Positions 1-12,109 of a stretch of DNA of 64,000 nucleotides are shown in pieces. The stretch spans positions 4,340,001 through 4,404,000 of the forward strand of contig CM059622.1 of NCBI GenBank assembly GCA_030435675.1, given 5' to 3'. A program made the position numbers and the translations under genes. The stretch is from Steinernema hermaphroditum. Lineage: Eukaryota > Nematoda > Chromadorea > Rhabditida > Steinernematidae. The first letter of the stretch is position 1. Each line of letters begins with the position of its first letter. Under the pieces are notes generated by a model. It made no database searches and was not told the DNA's origin. It worked only from the letters and a program-made list of their open reading frames with translations.

Positions 1-2851
1 AGGGTATTTGGGTGAGATTAAATGGATGATTGTGGCAGCCTTCAATGGTAGAGTTGGTTGGGAGGCGATATTCTGAAAAGCACGCTTCTTGTACACACCC
101 GAAAAGAGGGAACCCACCGGCATAGGGCTTCTCCACAACGGCCGATATCCAGAGTCCGAGACAGACTACGGTGGAAAACAGAAACCCAACGGTTGTGGCT
201 TTGGTGGATACTCGGCGGCTCAGAATCCCCACGATGAAGATTCCGATGGTGGGTCCAGAAGTGGCGTTAAACATGCCGATGACGGACATGATGATTCCCC
301 CGAGACGACCACACGCGAAGGAGATTCCTATGCTGGCACACCCGAAGAGACACACGAGGATCTTATTGAGAACAAGTGAAGAGGTGGATGTCAGCTTGTG
401 TCCGGCCAGGGGATTCACGAAATCTTCATATACCACCGCTGCCAAGCTGTTGTATCCAGAGGATATGGTACTTAGGGTGGTGGCGAAGATGCAGGCCAAG
501 AAGAGGCCAGGCATTCCCGGGATGTCTTCTAAAAATTAAAATCAGGTAAGTGGAAGAAGTGCTCAACCTACTCGTGACTTTGACGGCAAAGGTCACCATG
601 AGTTGATCATACTTCTTGACTTCGCCGGTCTCGAGTGGATTGCAGTCGTAGAAGTAGGCCAGCACAGTGAATCCGATGTACCAGGTGATGAGGGAAAACA
701 GCAAGTAGAGGGGAGCAGTGTGTTTGACGATTCGCTTTGCCCCGCTCAGAGTGGAAACACTACAGTATCTCTGGAGAGCCATCTGATTGAGACCGTAGAA
801 AGAGAGCCAGGTCAGAAGGGAATCCGACAGAGTGATCCAGATGCTCATGTACTAAACAAGTTCTGTTCGATTTTGTGGGACGGAGCTGGGACCTGCCTGA
901 GCTGGATTAGGATCGATTCGCCACAGCTTCTCTATCCTCTGGCTTCTGACGGCAACTTCCCAAATCTTTCCGATCCCTCCCACCTCCATCGTTCCCTTGA
1001 CGACTATGATCGCCGTCCCAGCATACATGACCCCGGCTTGAAGGGCGTCGGTCCAGACGACCGCCTTTAGACCACCAAGAGTGGTGTAAAGAGTGCTAGA
1101 CACCCCAACGAGCTAAACGGAACGCTTGATTTGGTTGGCCGAGAGAGCGCCCCACCAGAATAAGGATCCAGGTGTCGATGTTGGTCACACCACTGAGAGC
1201 AACGGCTGGCGCATAGATGACCACTCCCATGAGCATGATGGTGTTCACGACGAACATAGCCGCGCAGATTCGCCGGAGGAACACGGAGTGGAAGCGAATC
1301 TCGAGGTATTCGTAGATGGAAGTGCTTCCGAGGTTGTAGAAGATGGGGACGAAGATGTAGCCCAGCAGGAGGATCGCCAACGGCATGGTTAAGTATTGGA
1401 GCATGAGCACAGCGCCTAGAAGCTGCACAATATAAATGTTCCGTTAGATTTGCTTTTTTATTGTTGTCTCCTGTCGCTTACCTATCAGGCTCATAGGCAC
1501 CTCCACATTTTGTACCTTGCCACCGTGTTAGAACACTTTTAGGTTTATACTATACTCCGTGTCGTCAAAAGCTGTCTTTTCATGTCTTCTACGCCTGCCT
1601 AAACTCCTACAAAATTGGGATGAGGCTGCAGGCTGAGATTTTGTGCTCTTGGCCAAGGTCAAAATTAGTGTTCCTGGAATTGTCCCGATTCTGGCCTTCC
1701 ACTTGGATCGCTCTGTTGCTTGGTGATTAAGGACACCCTTGACTTCACATCGCTCGATGCTGGGCGTTTCCTTTTACTTCTTTAGGCCTTGTGTTTTTGA
1801 GTAATATTCAGCCTGTTTTGTAAGTGCGAGTCTTGCCACCCGCAGCGCAGTGGTGTATCTATTAAGGCTGTGAAAGTTTTTAGTTCTGACTTTTTGGCGA
1901 AACTCGATTCAAAACTCGGCCTTAAAGCACTATCCATGCCGGACGTGAGAAGCTCTTCTCCCCAGCATCATTGATTAATCTTCGAAGGTCGATGACACCC
2001 AAACAACTGCTATCTTTAAACTCAAACTGCTTTCTGGAAGCTCTGCCGAAGAAGCTTTTAGTGTATTTCTGTTATTCCACGTCAGAAGTGGCTTTGAGTT
2101 TTGGTTTTGAGTCTCTCGAAAAAAGTTTTTACTTCCGAGTTTTGACTTTCGCACAGCCCTGGTCTCGATAACTTTCATGCGTTTAGCGCCGGTAGGCTTC
2201 TGGTGTCTTACCAACAGGGCTACTTGACTCTTAGTGCCTAGAGGACGCGATATCGAGCGCAGCCGCACTGGCAGAGAAGTCTTTGCAATGTGAAACTTAA
2301 AAAATAACTGACCACTTGCAAAGCGTATTGATTAATAGGTGCGCTGCATATCTCAAATCCGGTTTAGCCTACGTTGAGCTTAAATTGAAACCGGTCCCGC
2401 GTGCGAGTAAATGGTGCTCATTCATTTGTTCTATCTCATCATTCTGTGTTTGTGTTTGCTTATTTGATTTGCTTAAACCCCAATGAGAATACTTCATCCA
2501 TGCTCTACAAGGTCGACCACCAAAACGAGTTTTCCCACAGTCCATCGCACTTAATCTTACCGTGTTCGTAAATCTCCGCCGGTATGCCAAACAACGTAAT
2601 CCCTGACATGAATGTCGTCACGAGAGACAAAACAACCGGCAAGAAGGGCATCGATCGTCCGCCCATCAGATAATCTTCCGTCGCCTGGAATACGATCCGT
2701 GAGAATCATGTCACGAGTTGCCTACCTTTTCCTTGTCGACATTCGTCTTAAGCTTTCCTACGATGGCATAATAGATTCCAACTCCGGTCGAAATGCACAT
2801 GAACGCCCCGAAGAGAACATAGTCGACGACGCCGAGTGTGTAGCGCTGCAT
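1..2851 (-). CDS. SLC5-family sodium/solute symporter, copy 1 (3' end cut by window edge)
   Basis: Sodium-coupled solute carrier of the plasma membrane (SMCT/SMVT-like branch of SLC5), expected to take up a monocarboxylate or vitamin with Na+. The start ATG at 2849-2851 begins MQRYTLGVVDYVLFGAF. Exon 1 is 2726-2851 and exon 2 2561-2684 (GGRSMPFLPV, GITLFGIPAEIYEHG). Exon 3 is 1156-1415 (FVPIFYNLGSTSIYEYLE, VVIYAPAVALSG). Later exons carry STLYTTLGGLKAVVWTDALQ, the LSFYGLNQMALQRYCS block, TLSTISSGYNSLAAVVYEDF and a helix ending WISAVVEKPYAG. The last readable residues, up to the N-glycosylation-like NST and CHNHPF, run off base 1, so the last transmembrane helix and tail are missing. The intron at 1416-2560 is unusually long (1.1 kb). 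A CTTTCAG acceptor lies about 21 bases upstream of the ATG, fitting trans-splicing. Substrate cannot be told from sequence. Confidence 0.88.
1416..2560 (-). other. Long intron 2 of SLC5 copy 1
   Basis: Spliced out between the EIYEHG exon and the exon starting AVLMLQYL; the phase-1 join is consistent with the two paralogues. The acceptor is the CTTCTAG ending at 1416. I see no convincing gene, repeat or RNA inside; the open frames here have no recognisable composition. Confidence 0.6.
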
Positions 2852-4600
2852 CGAGGGAACTGCGTGCACTCCTGAAAGTTTGGTACATATGTGCAGATTA
2901 GTTAGATCGACGAGGGCGTTCGCAACGCTAAAAGTAATCCGATTCCTCATGGATTCCGGAATTTGGTGTAAAATATTGGATTCAAGAGTTTGTTGTTTAC
3001 AAAAAAAACAAGGGGGAATTTCAGATATCCTCCGCTGAAATGTATCAGATAAATCATAGGGATAACCATAAGACTTTCCGTGAAATGGTGCAAATCCAAA
3101 ACACTTGCATATCACTAAGAGGGTCAACTGATATCGCTTCTAATAACAAAAATAATCGGGCTTAACACATCTTAACACAATAAATAGTTTTGTTTTTGTT
3201 TATTTGGCTAATGCAGAAGAGAAATAATTTCATTCCCTGATTCACAAATGGCCAGCAAGAGAGTTCCCTTTACTGTTCCCTGATTCACATCGCACCTTGT
3301 ACAATTCGTGAATTTTTTACCGTATCGTTTTGATTTATGCACATCGAACTGGTCTCTGGTCAGGGTCGATACAAAAACTTCGTTCAAAGGGCACTACGAA
3401 TTTGCACTTTTTGGATAAATGAACTTCCGCTGATTTGAATTCAAATGTTAATGAAGGTGTACACAAGAGGCTTCGATCGGACATTGTTGTGTAGCAGTGA
3501 AATGTGACATGCTACTGGAGAAAAATGAAGAATCATTAACAACGCAAAGTAAAATTCGCAGCATCCGATTAAGAGACGTTTCAAACACGCCTTTCTTCAG
3601 TGTCTTCGAGGAATGAAATCATTCATTTCCCATTCGGATTATGAAATGCTCTTTTCCTTTTGTCGTCCGCGCTGAAGAACGGTCGCTATTTTTCTGAAAT
3701 ATATGTATTGCCGAGCGCTGGCAGAGTTCGGCTCGGCTCCAGCTAAGTTGGCATCTCTGTTCCAAACGAATGACAAATTCGTGACAACAACATTCGATTC
3801 CACGTAGTATTAGCGTGCGCTAGACAGAAAGACGTGCCAAACAGCATCCACAAAAAGGGATCAAAGCAGTCTGTGTATTTTATTCAATTCATTCTGAAAC
3901 CAGTTGGCGCTGATAGGAAAGAACGATATTACAGTTTAAAGGGTCACGGGGAGAAACCTGATTTTGAAAATTTTGAAAAATTTTCTTCTTTCTAATTTTC
4001 CTACTTTCGGGGCAGATTTCGGCGTTTGTTCTGATACCCAAAGATATTTTCCCAACGGTTTAGTGATTTTCCAACACGGTAGACCCCAAACACCCTTAAT
4101 GTGATTAAACTACTGTTCTAGATTAGGTTTAAATGTCGAATATTCGGTCTACAATTTAGATTCCTGAATTGCTTACAGTTAATCTCTTTCTGCCAGTTAT
4201 CACATGCATCGCATCTAGCAATTAATCGTTCAAATCATTTCCATTTCCATATTCACAATTCTCATTCTCAACGAATAAGCGCAAAGAAACAAATACACGT
4301 TAACTCTAAAAAACAGATCTCCAGGAAACATTTCCGTTTTGATCAACTACATACATGTTTACACATTTCTCGCAAAGGCCAATTAGAGATAAGAGACAGA
4401 TACTGAAAACAGTCACACGGAGAAAAATGAACGATTAAGGCGAGTTGGGGTCTTTAGTGTTTGAAAGCGGAAGAGAAAAAGTAGCAACGCCAACAGGTTT
4501 CCCATTCTTAATTGGTCTGAAAGAAAAGACGAATGTACGAAATCGAGGAAATCGATGCGAAGCTTCTATGGCATCTAGCAATGAATTTCTATGAATTGAA
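2852..4600. other. Intergenic region between divergent SLC5 copy 1 and SRR1 gene
   Basis: AT-rich spacer of about 1.7 kb between two divergently transcribed genes, so it should contain both promoters. I see no protein-like frame, tRNA or clear repeat. The first part (2852-3127) is open on the minus strand but its composition is not protein-like. Confidence 0.5.
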
Positions 4601-4621
4601 AAGAAATGTAACGTTCTCGGA

Positions 4622-6221
4622 AAAATCTCAGAGAAAAAGAGGAAGGATCTCTGCGCTGCACTTCTGAAAGCAGCACGAGAACTGGAGGGCAAACAGGACG
4701 AGCCAGTCGAGATCCCCGACGACCGCAACGTCCTCAGAGAAGCTATTAAGAAGATCGCCGTTTCGGTCAATGATTGTCCTGTCGGCGTGCTGAAAGTCGT
4801 TTGTGCGATTCCCCGCTATGAGGTGGAGGCATATAAAGATGACTACCGAGTTTGGGAGCTGCGTGTTCTGAAGATGTTGAAGGAGCGTTTCAACCCCAGA
4901 AGATGCGTCTTCCAAGCCAACGACATCTCTTCTGCAGAGGTCGCCTTCTTGAACTCGGAAAAAATAGAGTCCATGACTCACGCTGAGCCAATCAACGAAG
5001 AAAGTGCCCCGGAGGAGGTCGATATCTTCTGCATGGCTAACGCGAGGCCGCTCATGATTGACGAGCTGCTCAGAAGCCGGAATCCAGAATATCTCAAGAA
5101 GACACTTGTAATTCGGTGGGGTGCTTTTACATGGGCACGGGAACCCGGGGATGCTCTGCGCCTAATGCTAAAGGCAAACTTCGATTGTCCCGATGAGATG
5201 CTGATAACTTCGTTCTATGAACGATGGTGGTGGCAAGTTTACAAGATGAATTTCCCCGAGGAGCTTCCAGAACTTCCCGAAGACAATAAGGACGAAAAGA
5301 CATATGACATTCTGCCGTTCTACGTCACCTCTTTAATCGTCCTGTTGACAGTTGATTGTATATTTCAGACCCCCAAGATCACAAACATCGCCTCCGTGAG
5401 GCAACCACTTTGGCGCTCCTCAAGTCCAGCATTGAGATCGTCCAGAAAGTCTTCGAAGAGACAGGCTACCTGGCTGAAGTAATCGAGAAACTGAGCAAAC
5501 TTTTGAATGATCGGTCTCTGAGACGCATTTGCCTCATTGGATTGGGGAACTTTGCTTGGCTCTGGGAAACGGGTAGAAACGCCATGTACCAGTTGGCCAT
5601 GGCCTTATCTATCAGGAGCCACTTCGGGACCCCCGAAATCACATCCCAAGAGCTCACTGCAAATCTCTTCGAGAAGTACTACATGGAACAACTGGGAATC
5701 GAGGTTCTGGAGCCGACTGATCTGAGTGAACCAGAAGAAGGACTCGAAGACGACGAAGTCGCTCTCTTCTGCATGCACCACTGCACAGCAGATCTCTACA
5801 ACAGCGTACTGTGGGCAAATCGCAATCAAATCAAGAAGATCATTATCTTCGGCAATGGCTTGCAATGGCCATCAAAGCAAACCGTTCTAAGACCGTGTGC
5901 AACCGCGACTTGGCCATTCGAAGACTGACTGAGGAGATGTATGGAACTATACTCAAATTCACCGCGAAAATAAACTCAGAATTCATGCAAAGCCCTGAAG
6001 ATCGGGATGATATAAAACGGAGCTTACGCGGACAAGATCTGATGACTTATCCTGAGGATATTCTGCCTGAACCGAGCGATGAGAAACAGATTTATGCTGA
6101 ACGTAGGTCCTACCTGACTGATGAGGTTTACATGTCTTGTCGGTGCTGCAAAGAGCATTTTCTTGAGACCAAGGCACTTACCGTTAAGTACAAATTGCCT
6201 GTTCATGTATTTTCACAGTAA
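4622..6221 (+). CDS. Tandem SRR1-like domain protein, with a one-base frame break
   Basis: SRR1-type domain protein, named after the plant SENSITIVITY TO RED LIGHT REDUCED 1 family; biochemical role poorly known. Two SRR1-like units are visible. Unit 1 (about 4640-5300) has KVVCAIPRYE, a VFQANDISSAEVAFL strand and VDIFCMANARP. Unit 2 (5369-5930) has the better signature: CLIGLGNFAWLWETGRNAMY, VLEPTDLSEPEEG, VALFCMHHCTADLYNSVLWA and KKIIIFGNGLQ. An acceptor ATATTTCAG ends at 5368, but I could not find a matching phase-correct donor. Near 5850-5870 the frame must move by one base (after FGNGLQ) to continue as RRLTEEMYGTILKFTAKINS and on to the stop at 6219-6221. No GT-AG intron fits, so this is a one-base loss or sequencing error. 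The start is unresolved: the frame is closed upstream of 4595 and a first exon is probably missing. GTG at 4787 is not a credible start. Confidence 0.62.
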
Positions 6222-6436
6222 GTTTCGTGATGTACCTCGACTGCCAATGGCGATAAATTAGTGTTCTCTTGTTTGTTTTCGCGACTCGACGCCAAACGAA
6301 TCAAACGGGCGTTAAAAACGCGCAGTCCAGGTCCGATCGCGTCCGATGCTCCGACGAATTTTACGAATTTATTTGCGATATCTGACATTTGCATGTTGTG
6401 GCATCGCCGCTGCCTGGCTTCTTGTCGCGCTCGGTG

Positions 6437-6625
6437 TTACCGTCTTCTGCTGATTAGTTTCTTCGAGAAGTCATCAGTCCATAGGGTCCGTGGTCGTCCG
6501 TGAGGCACAGGAGGGCGCTGTAGTCCGTCTAATAGATACGAAGACGAACGAGTGACTCCGAGGCCAAGATGTTCCCGATAAGACACCATTTCAGATAGTT
6601 GAAATGTATTCAGCCAAAAATTCAT
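6437..6625 (-). mobile_element. Possible non-LTR retrotransposon tail fragment
   Basis: The minus-strand frame ends GRPRTLWTDDFSKKLISRRR. A Gly-Arg-Pro-x-Thr-x-Trp-x-Asp-Asp block near the C terminus is typical of the end of non-LTR reverse-transcriptase polyproteins. Only about 60 residues remain and no RT or endonuclease core is present, so it would be a dead remnant. It could be a chance match; confidence is low. Confidence 0.3.
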
Positions 6626-6629
6626 GTTT

Positions 6630-6687
6630 AGATGCTATTCTCACTGGGAATAGCATCTAGGCTGAGAGTGCTGAGAATTTCTCAGCC
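6630..6687. repeat. Two adjacent perfect hairpins
   Basis: AGATGCTATTC (6630-6640) is followed after 7 bases by its exact reverse complement (6648-6658). Immediately next, GGCTGAGA (6660-6667) pairs with TCTCAGCC (6680-6687), with an inner CTGAGAA/TTCTCAG stem at 6671-6685. They lie about 130 bases beyond the stop of SLC5 copy 2 and 400 beyond the SRR1 stop, in a convergent spacer. Confidence 0.75.
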
Positions 6688-6819
6688 TTTTGCTTTCGAC
6701 ATCTTCGGTTGTATCACGCCCTACAGTTTGAGAATAAGACGTTCATTCTGGCTAATATTTTATTCTCTCTTAATACACTACTCACTATGTCCATAATTTA
6801 TGTATGTACAATGTAAATC

Positions 6820-8730
6820 TCAGGCAACAACCTTCAATGGCTGAACTTCGTGCGTTCTGACGATGGCGCTTCTTCCTCTCCATGTGAGAGAATGGCGCCG
6901 AGTGGACGAGTACTTCTCCTCCTTTGGAGGCCACACATGGCTGAGAAGTAATGCCGTGATGGTCACGATGCTGAAGCCGATGATCCCGTAGAAGAACGGA
7001 GAAATTCTGCTGATGTATGGAGCGTCCGGTCTTCCGTAATGAGAATCTGTCGCGTTTACCGTATTCCTCGTAGGCATGTGGTAATCTTAAGAGCTACGCC
7101 TTTAATTATTTCTTCGAATCAAAGTCACCTTTGTACGGCATTTGCACGGTGGAGAAGATGAAAAGCGACACACAAGTCAGGATCGCCGCGAAGAAGGATA
7201 CGGTAGCCGCTCGGGTTGAGACCCTTCTGGCAAATATTCCCAGGAAAAAGAGTCCAACTACCGGCCCATAAGCGGCACTTGTGAGTCCAACGGACGCGTA
7301 GATAATTCCCCCAAGTGGTCCCGCCGCGAAAGCTATGCATGTACTGAAGAAACCGGCCAGAAATACGGTAATCTTGCTGAATCTAAGGGCTTTCCATTGT
7401 GGCAACCTGTCGTTGTAATAAGGCCTCAGGAAGTCGTTGTAGACGACAGCTGCCAGGCTGTTGTACCCTGAGGATACGGTACTCAGGGTGGTGGCGAAGA
7501 TGCAGGCCAGGAACAGGCCTGACAGACCCGGATAAGGACCTAAAATTTGGTTCTAAAGGGAAAGAAGGACAATCGAACCTGAGACTTTTACGGCGAAGAG
7601 AACAACCAGTTGGTCGTAGGAGGAGATCTCGTTTGTTTCCATGGGATTTGAGTCGTAGAAGTAGGCCAAAACGAGCAAGCCTATGAAACAGGCCAACGTA
7701 GAGAGTACCGTAGTGAATGGGATGGTGAACCAAATGACTTTCCTGGCTAAAATTCAGTTTCATCGAGCAATGCAGCCAACACTCACCATCCTTCAGCGAG
7801 GGTACACTACAGTACCTCTGCACTGCCATCTGATCGAGGCCGTAGAAGTTGATCCACATGAGAGTGGAGCCAAAGAGAATGGACCACACGTTCATGTACT
7901 GAGCCGGATTCGGGTCGAAGCGGAGGAACGTCTGCATTCGGCCACTCTCCACGGCGACGTCCCAGATTCGTTCGAAGCCGCCAGCGTCGATCGTTCCTTT
8001 CACGAGGATGAATCCGATTCCGATGTACATCACCCCGGCCTGGAGGGTGTCCGTCCAAACGACCGCTTTCATTCCGCCGAAGGTAGTGTACAAGGTGCTG
8101 GTAACGCCGACGAGCTAAGAGGGGAGAATTAAAAAGAACTTAACAATGGACTTACCATAATCAACCACCACGTTTGAAGATCCGTGACTCCACTAAGCGC
8201 CACAGCCGGCGCGTAGATCACGACACCCATGAAGACCAGCGTATTGAAGATGAAGGCACCCGCACAAAGTTGTCTTAGAAGAGTGGAGTGGAACCTCAGT
8301 TCCAGGTACTCGTAGATTGAGGTAGTCTTTAAGTGGTAAAATATGGGAAGGAATATCACAGCTGCGATGATCGCCGAAAAGGGGGCGACCCAGTAGTTGA
8401 GCATCCAGATGGCACCGTGATCGAAGATCTCGGCTGGGGTTCCCAGAAGGGTCACACCGGAGAGGGAAGTGGCCATGAGGGAGAGGGCTATCGGGATGAA
8501 AGGCATCTTCCGACCTCCCAGGAGGTACTCTTCTGTGGTGCGCTAAACAGCGCCGTCTATATGATGGATTTGTGGAGAATGCAAACCTGTGTAAAATTCC
8601 CTTTCTTTTTGAATTTATGGACGACAGCATAGTAGGCTCCTACTCCAGTTGAGATGCACATGAAAGCGGCGAATACGGCATAGTCGACATATCCGAGACT
8701 GTATGTCGTCTTGGGATCTGCCGCTATCAT
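6820..8730 (-). CDS. SLC5-family sodium/solute symporter, copy 2 (complete)
   Basis: Complete SLC5 symporter of the SMCT/SMVT-like type, a close paralogue of copies 1 and 3 in this window. The start ATG at 8728-8730 (MIAADPKTTYSLGYVDYAVF) lies four bases after a CTTCCAG acceptor-like site, fitting trans-splicing. In order: LLGGRKMPFIPIALSL; GTPAEIFDHGAIWMLNYW; FLPIFYHLKTTSIYEYLE; VVIYAPAVALSGVTD; TLYTTFGGMKAVVWTDTLQ; FYGLDQMAVQRYCSVPSL; ACFIGLLVLAYFYDSNP; TLSTVSSGYNSLAAVVYNDF; FARRVSTRAATVSFF. The last exon, after a short intron with donor at 7126, carries NATDSHYGRPDAPYISRISP, a final helix and a tail ending LKVVA, stop at 6820-6822. The ATDSHYGRPDAP motif before the last helix recurs in copy 3 as YDPHYGRPGTSY. 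Introns are short. Substrate unknown. Confidence 0.9.
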
Positions 8731-11700
8731 TGCACCTGGAAGCAACCTGAGCTTGGTTTTTTGTTAAGTATTGCACTTCTTATCGTCTTGTCAAGACGCA
8801 TCATATCAATTCTAATCGATTAATTTATGGACTCTGTATATGATTATCCTTTAAAGGTACAAGTTTCACTAAAATGCGGTTAAGGAGCAGTTACTCCAAA
8901 CCGGCTTGTCCTTCAATGTAGACTGGTTTCCCCAACTGGAATCGTCCTTTTAAAAGAAGGGCAAGATCACACTAGCCACGAAATTGAGGCGTTCTACGCT
9001 CTTGCAATCGACTAAACCTTCCAGAATCAAGCTCAAAGATCTATCGACTGTTTCGACAAAAACTGCCCGTCTCTTACAAATATAAATTCCTGTGACAAAT
9101 TTGTTTGTGATGAATAATCCACTGATTCCAAATAATCTTCGCGATGAGTAACTCCGGATGACTAAGCGTCCGGATTGTCTGAGTATTTGTCTCAGACCAA
9201 AGGAAAAAAATAGAATCCGATTATCACAAGAGGGATTTTCGCTTATCGCACAGAAAGCTTTTGTAACGACGGCCATGTCCTATGACTATGGAAAGAGTTT
9301 TTAGCAAAAAAGAGACGTCACTGAAGAAGTGAGGCAAAACGTTTGTTTCCAAAACTGCCAACTAAAACCTCAATGACACGTCAAACGAGTTCATACAGCG
9401 AAAATTATAATATCTGTAGTGTGTGGCATGCAGCCAACCTGTGGGTCGTGTTGGTCGTCACACCAATGACACATCCCGAACTATTGCGAGCATAAATCGA
9501 CTGCTGGGAGAGCATTTATTTGATAGAACACAAAGCCCTCTTAAGCATTTCGGTGTAACAACAACTATCTTCTGTTATGTTAGTTGACTCACACTATCCA
9601 TATCAATGTGCGGCGCCAGTTGTATTTTGGCTTAAAAATCCATCTCAATAAGTATGCTTTAAGTAGTCAAATAACAGAGTCCCGTCACAGATCACTTAGA
9701 GAACAGCTGACAGCCAATGATAAAGTGAAGATCTTCCTACTCCGCAAACAGATCCCGGAAAAACATCACCTAAGTGTCAACAAGGCCCAGCTGTCATCAG
9801 ACTAACGTCATCATTTGTCGTCACCACGTGACAAAATTTTTTTCAAAACCGCACAAATATGTATAGCTTGCGAACAGAGCAACTCAAAAGTATTACGTTA
9901 TGCACATTTATTTTCCCTTGATGGGTTTGTTTGAGTGCGGTCTTTTCATCGTTATCTCTTCAGATGATAATAGCGCACAGCTGAGAGAAAGAACTAAAAT
10001 GACAGACATATAAAGCTAAGGCATCATGTTAAACAATGTGCTTTGAGCGGTTTGACTTTTAACCGTTCAGTTCATATAGAGGAGGTTTTTGCGATGGCTC
10101 TAAAACAACTTCTAGAAAGCAACGTTCCCGAGATGAAAGTTGGGCAGCAGATGGCAATGTTCTCCATCCAACATTACGCTTCAGTCATTTATATGAGAAA
10201 GCTTGTCGGCCTGAGAAAAAAAAAAAAGAAAGCCTGAGAAAGCTTATAGGTGCGCTCTACTTAAGGTAGAGACAAAAAAGGTTTGCGTTGTTAATTTTAA
10301 CATTATTAGTTGTATGCCTGCCAAAGCCACAATGCTCAAAGACCAACGAATTCGGCCAAAACATTGCTTGTTGTGGGATAATGCAGGCAGAGATGTTTCC
10401 GTCTAGACCAAAAGATTAGTTTCGGTCATTTAATCCGTGTGTCTACGACAGATATGAGAGCTGCAGAAAGCACAGAAGAAGCTCAATCTCGACAGTTCCG
10501 CGCGATGTGTACATGGGAAAGAACAAAAAAACATCTCGGCACTCCCCCGCACGCGCGAATCTCTTCCGCCAGCAGAAGACGACGGCGACGGTGCAAAGGG
10601 CGGTCGACAGTCAACGTCGCCGTCGGTCGGCGGCAGCACTTCCCGCCGGACGCGCCTTTCCGCTCGACGGTGGAGACTGCAGCGACCACAAGATGATCAT
10701 TGCCGTTACACTATATAGTGTGACGCGCAATCTGAATCAAAAGGGACGGCGGACGTGGAATGTCCCAGCCGCGCCGTCTTTTTGTTCCCCTTCCAAGAGT
10801 TCCATGATAATGAGATAGGAGATAGAAGGGGGAGGGGGTTGTTTTGGGATGGCACTGAAAGAGGGGAAGGGCTGTGTGCTCAGAAGTGCATCTTGTTTTT
10901 GAGGTTAGACGTGTTATGACAAGGAAATGGCACGCCTATCATAAAATCGAATCATAAAAAATGAACAGTGCACAATTCAAAATATTGTGAAAAGGGGAAA
11001 GGATGGTGAAGATGGTGAAAATGTTTCGATGGCTTCATCGTTATTGAATCTCTTTAGTGATACTGTGGCCTTACTATACAAAGCTGAATTAATAAGAAAA
11101 CTCAGTTACGAGACCATCTAAAAAACCAACATAAATGTGTAGTGTCTAGGGTTGGCCATCGAACCGAATTGGGTTCAAGGGTTGGGGGTTCCATATGGCT
11201 TCTATACGGCTTCAATTAACATCATAACTATCGTCGCAACCAGTTGTCGACAACCATTTTCCCCCCAACTATGCAGAAAACTATGTATTGTCTACAAGAA
11301 CTTTTTGTCTGCACGACCGTCAATGGAACCTGCTAGACGGTCATCTACGGTATGGACAGAATCGCGAACGACCTTTGAAGTCCGTCATCCGGGTTCTTTG
11401 TGCGTATCACCTGCGGATCGGTTGTCTCGTGCCTCTGATCTGTGAATAGAGGGTAGCTAGTAAAGAATGGAAAGCGGGCAATTTAGAGTTTAGGGCAATG
11501 TTCTTTCGGTTAATTCTGCTGAGGAAAACGTAAGATGTTGAAAAGGGATCAGTAAGACCAGTGCAAAAGACTCAGTGCAAATTCAGACTTCTTATGAAGC
11601 GATGTACCCAACACTATATTCTTCATCACACATATCGTCTCCCAGCTAATAGAAACAAGGTTCTCACAGAGTTGACTTCAAGCGAGTCACACATTCGATC

Positions 11701-12109
11701 ACATCACAAAAGTGGTCTCCCTAGCACCTCAAATAGCAGTTAAAGTGCCATTTCGCACGCCTATAGCCTCGATGGAAGCTGTCCACGAACAAATGATGGC
11801 GCCCTGTCTCCATAAAGGTTCTAGTATTCATCATGACATTGACTTTTCGGTCTTCGAAGCTTCAGAAGACTGAAAAGACGATGGAAATGACCAGACTTTG
11901 TGACGAAGACTGCATGTGTTCTATGGTGGGTCCCACCACGAAGTTCCTTCCACTTGGCGGTAAATTGAAGTGTTCGCTTTTTCAATTGAGAGTTGCCGAG
12001 GATCGAGTCCTTCTTCTGTTTCTGCTGATTCTGAAGCTGTCTCTGAATCCTATAGCGAGCCAGACTAGACATAGACTCAACACTGAACGTGTCTTGCCTG
12101 TTTCAGATC
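8731..12109. other. Gene-poor intergenic region (3.4 kb)
   Basis: I find no supportable gene. Small open frames (8950-9276, 9584-9805, 10043-10237, 11152-11445, 11833-12129) lack recognisable motifs, splice context or protein-like composition. A GC-rich block at about 10,440-10,800 is open on both strands and contains the perfect palindrome ACACTATATAGTGT (10,708-10,721). A poly-A-rich run lies near 10,215. Confidence 0.45.
10440..10800. promoter_or_regulatory. GC-rich block open in several frames, possible promoter-like DNA
   Basis: A CG-rich island in AT-rich surroundings, with many CGCCG/CGACGG words and overlapping long frames on both strands, which is what GC-rich non-coding DNA produces by chance. 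It resembles blocks upstream of WWP1 (19.4-19.7 kb) and RAB-10 (39.3-39.9 kb). Its nearest downstream plus-strand gene starts at 12,110. Regulatory role is inferred. Confidence 0.3.

Larger units (their letters stand above)
6222..6819. other. Convergent intergenic spacer with retroelement relic and hairpins
   Basis: Lies between the 3' ends of the SRR1 gene and SLC5 copy 2. It contains a minus-strand fragment (6437-6625) with a retroelement-like peptide and two adjacent perfect hairpins at 6630-6687, listed separately. Confidence 0.5.

Noticed and set aside
10430..10818. Long overlapping frames on both strands
   Set aside because: GC-rich composition opens all frames; Arg/Ser-rich peptides with no motif or splice context.
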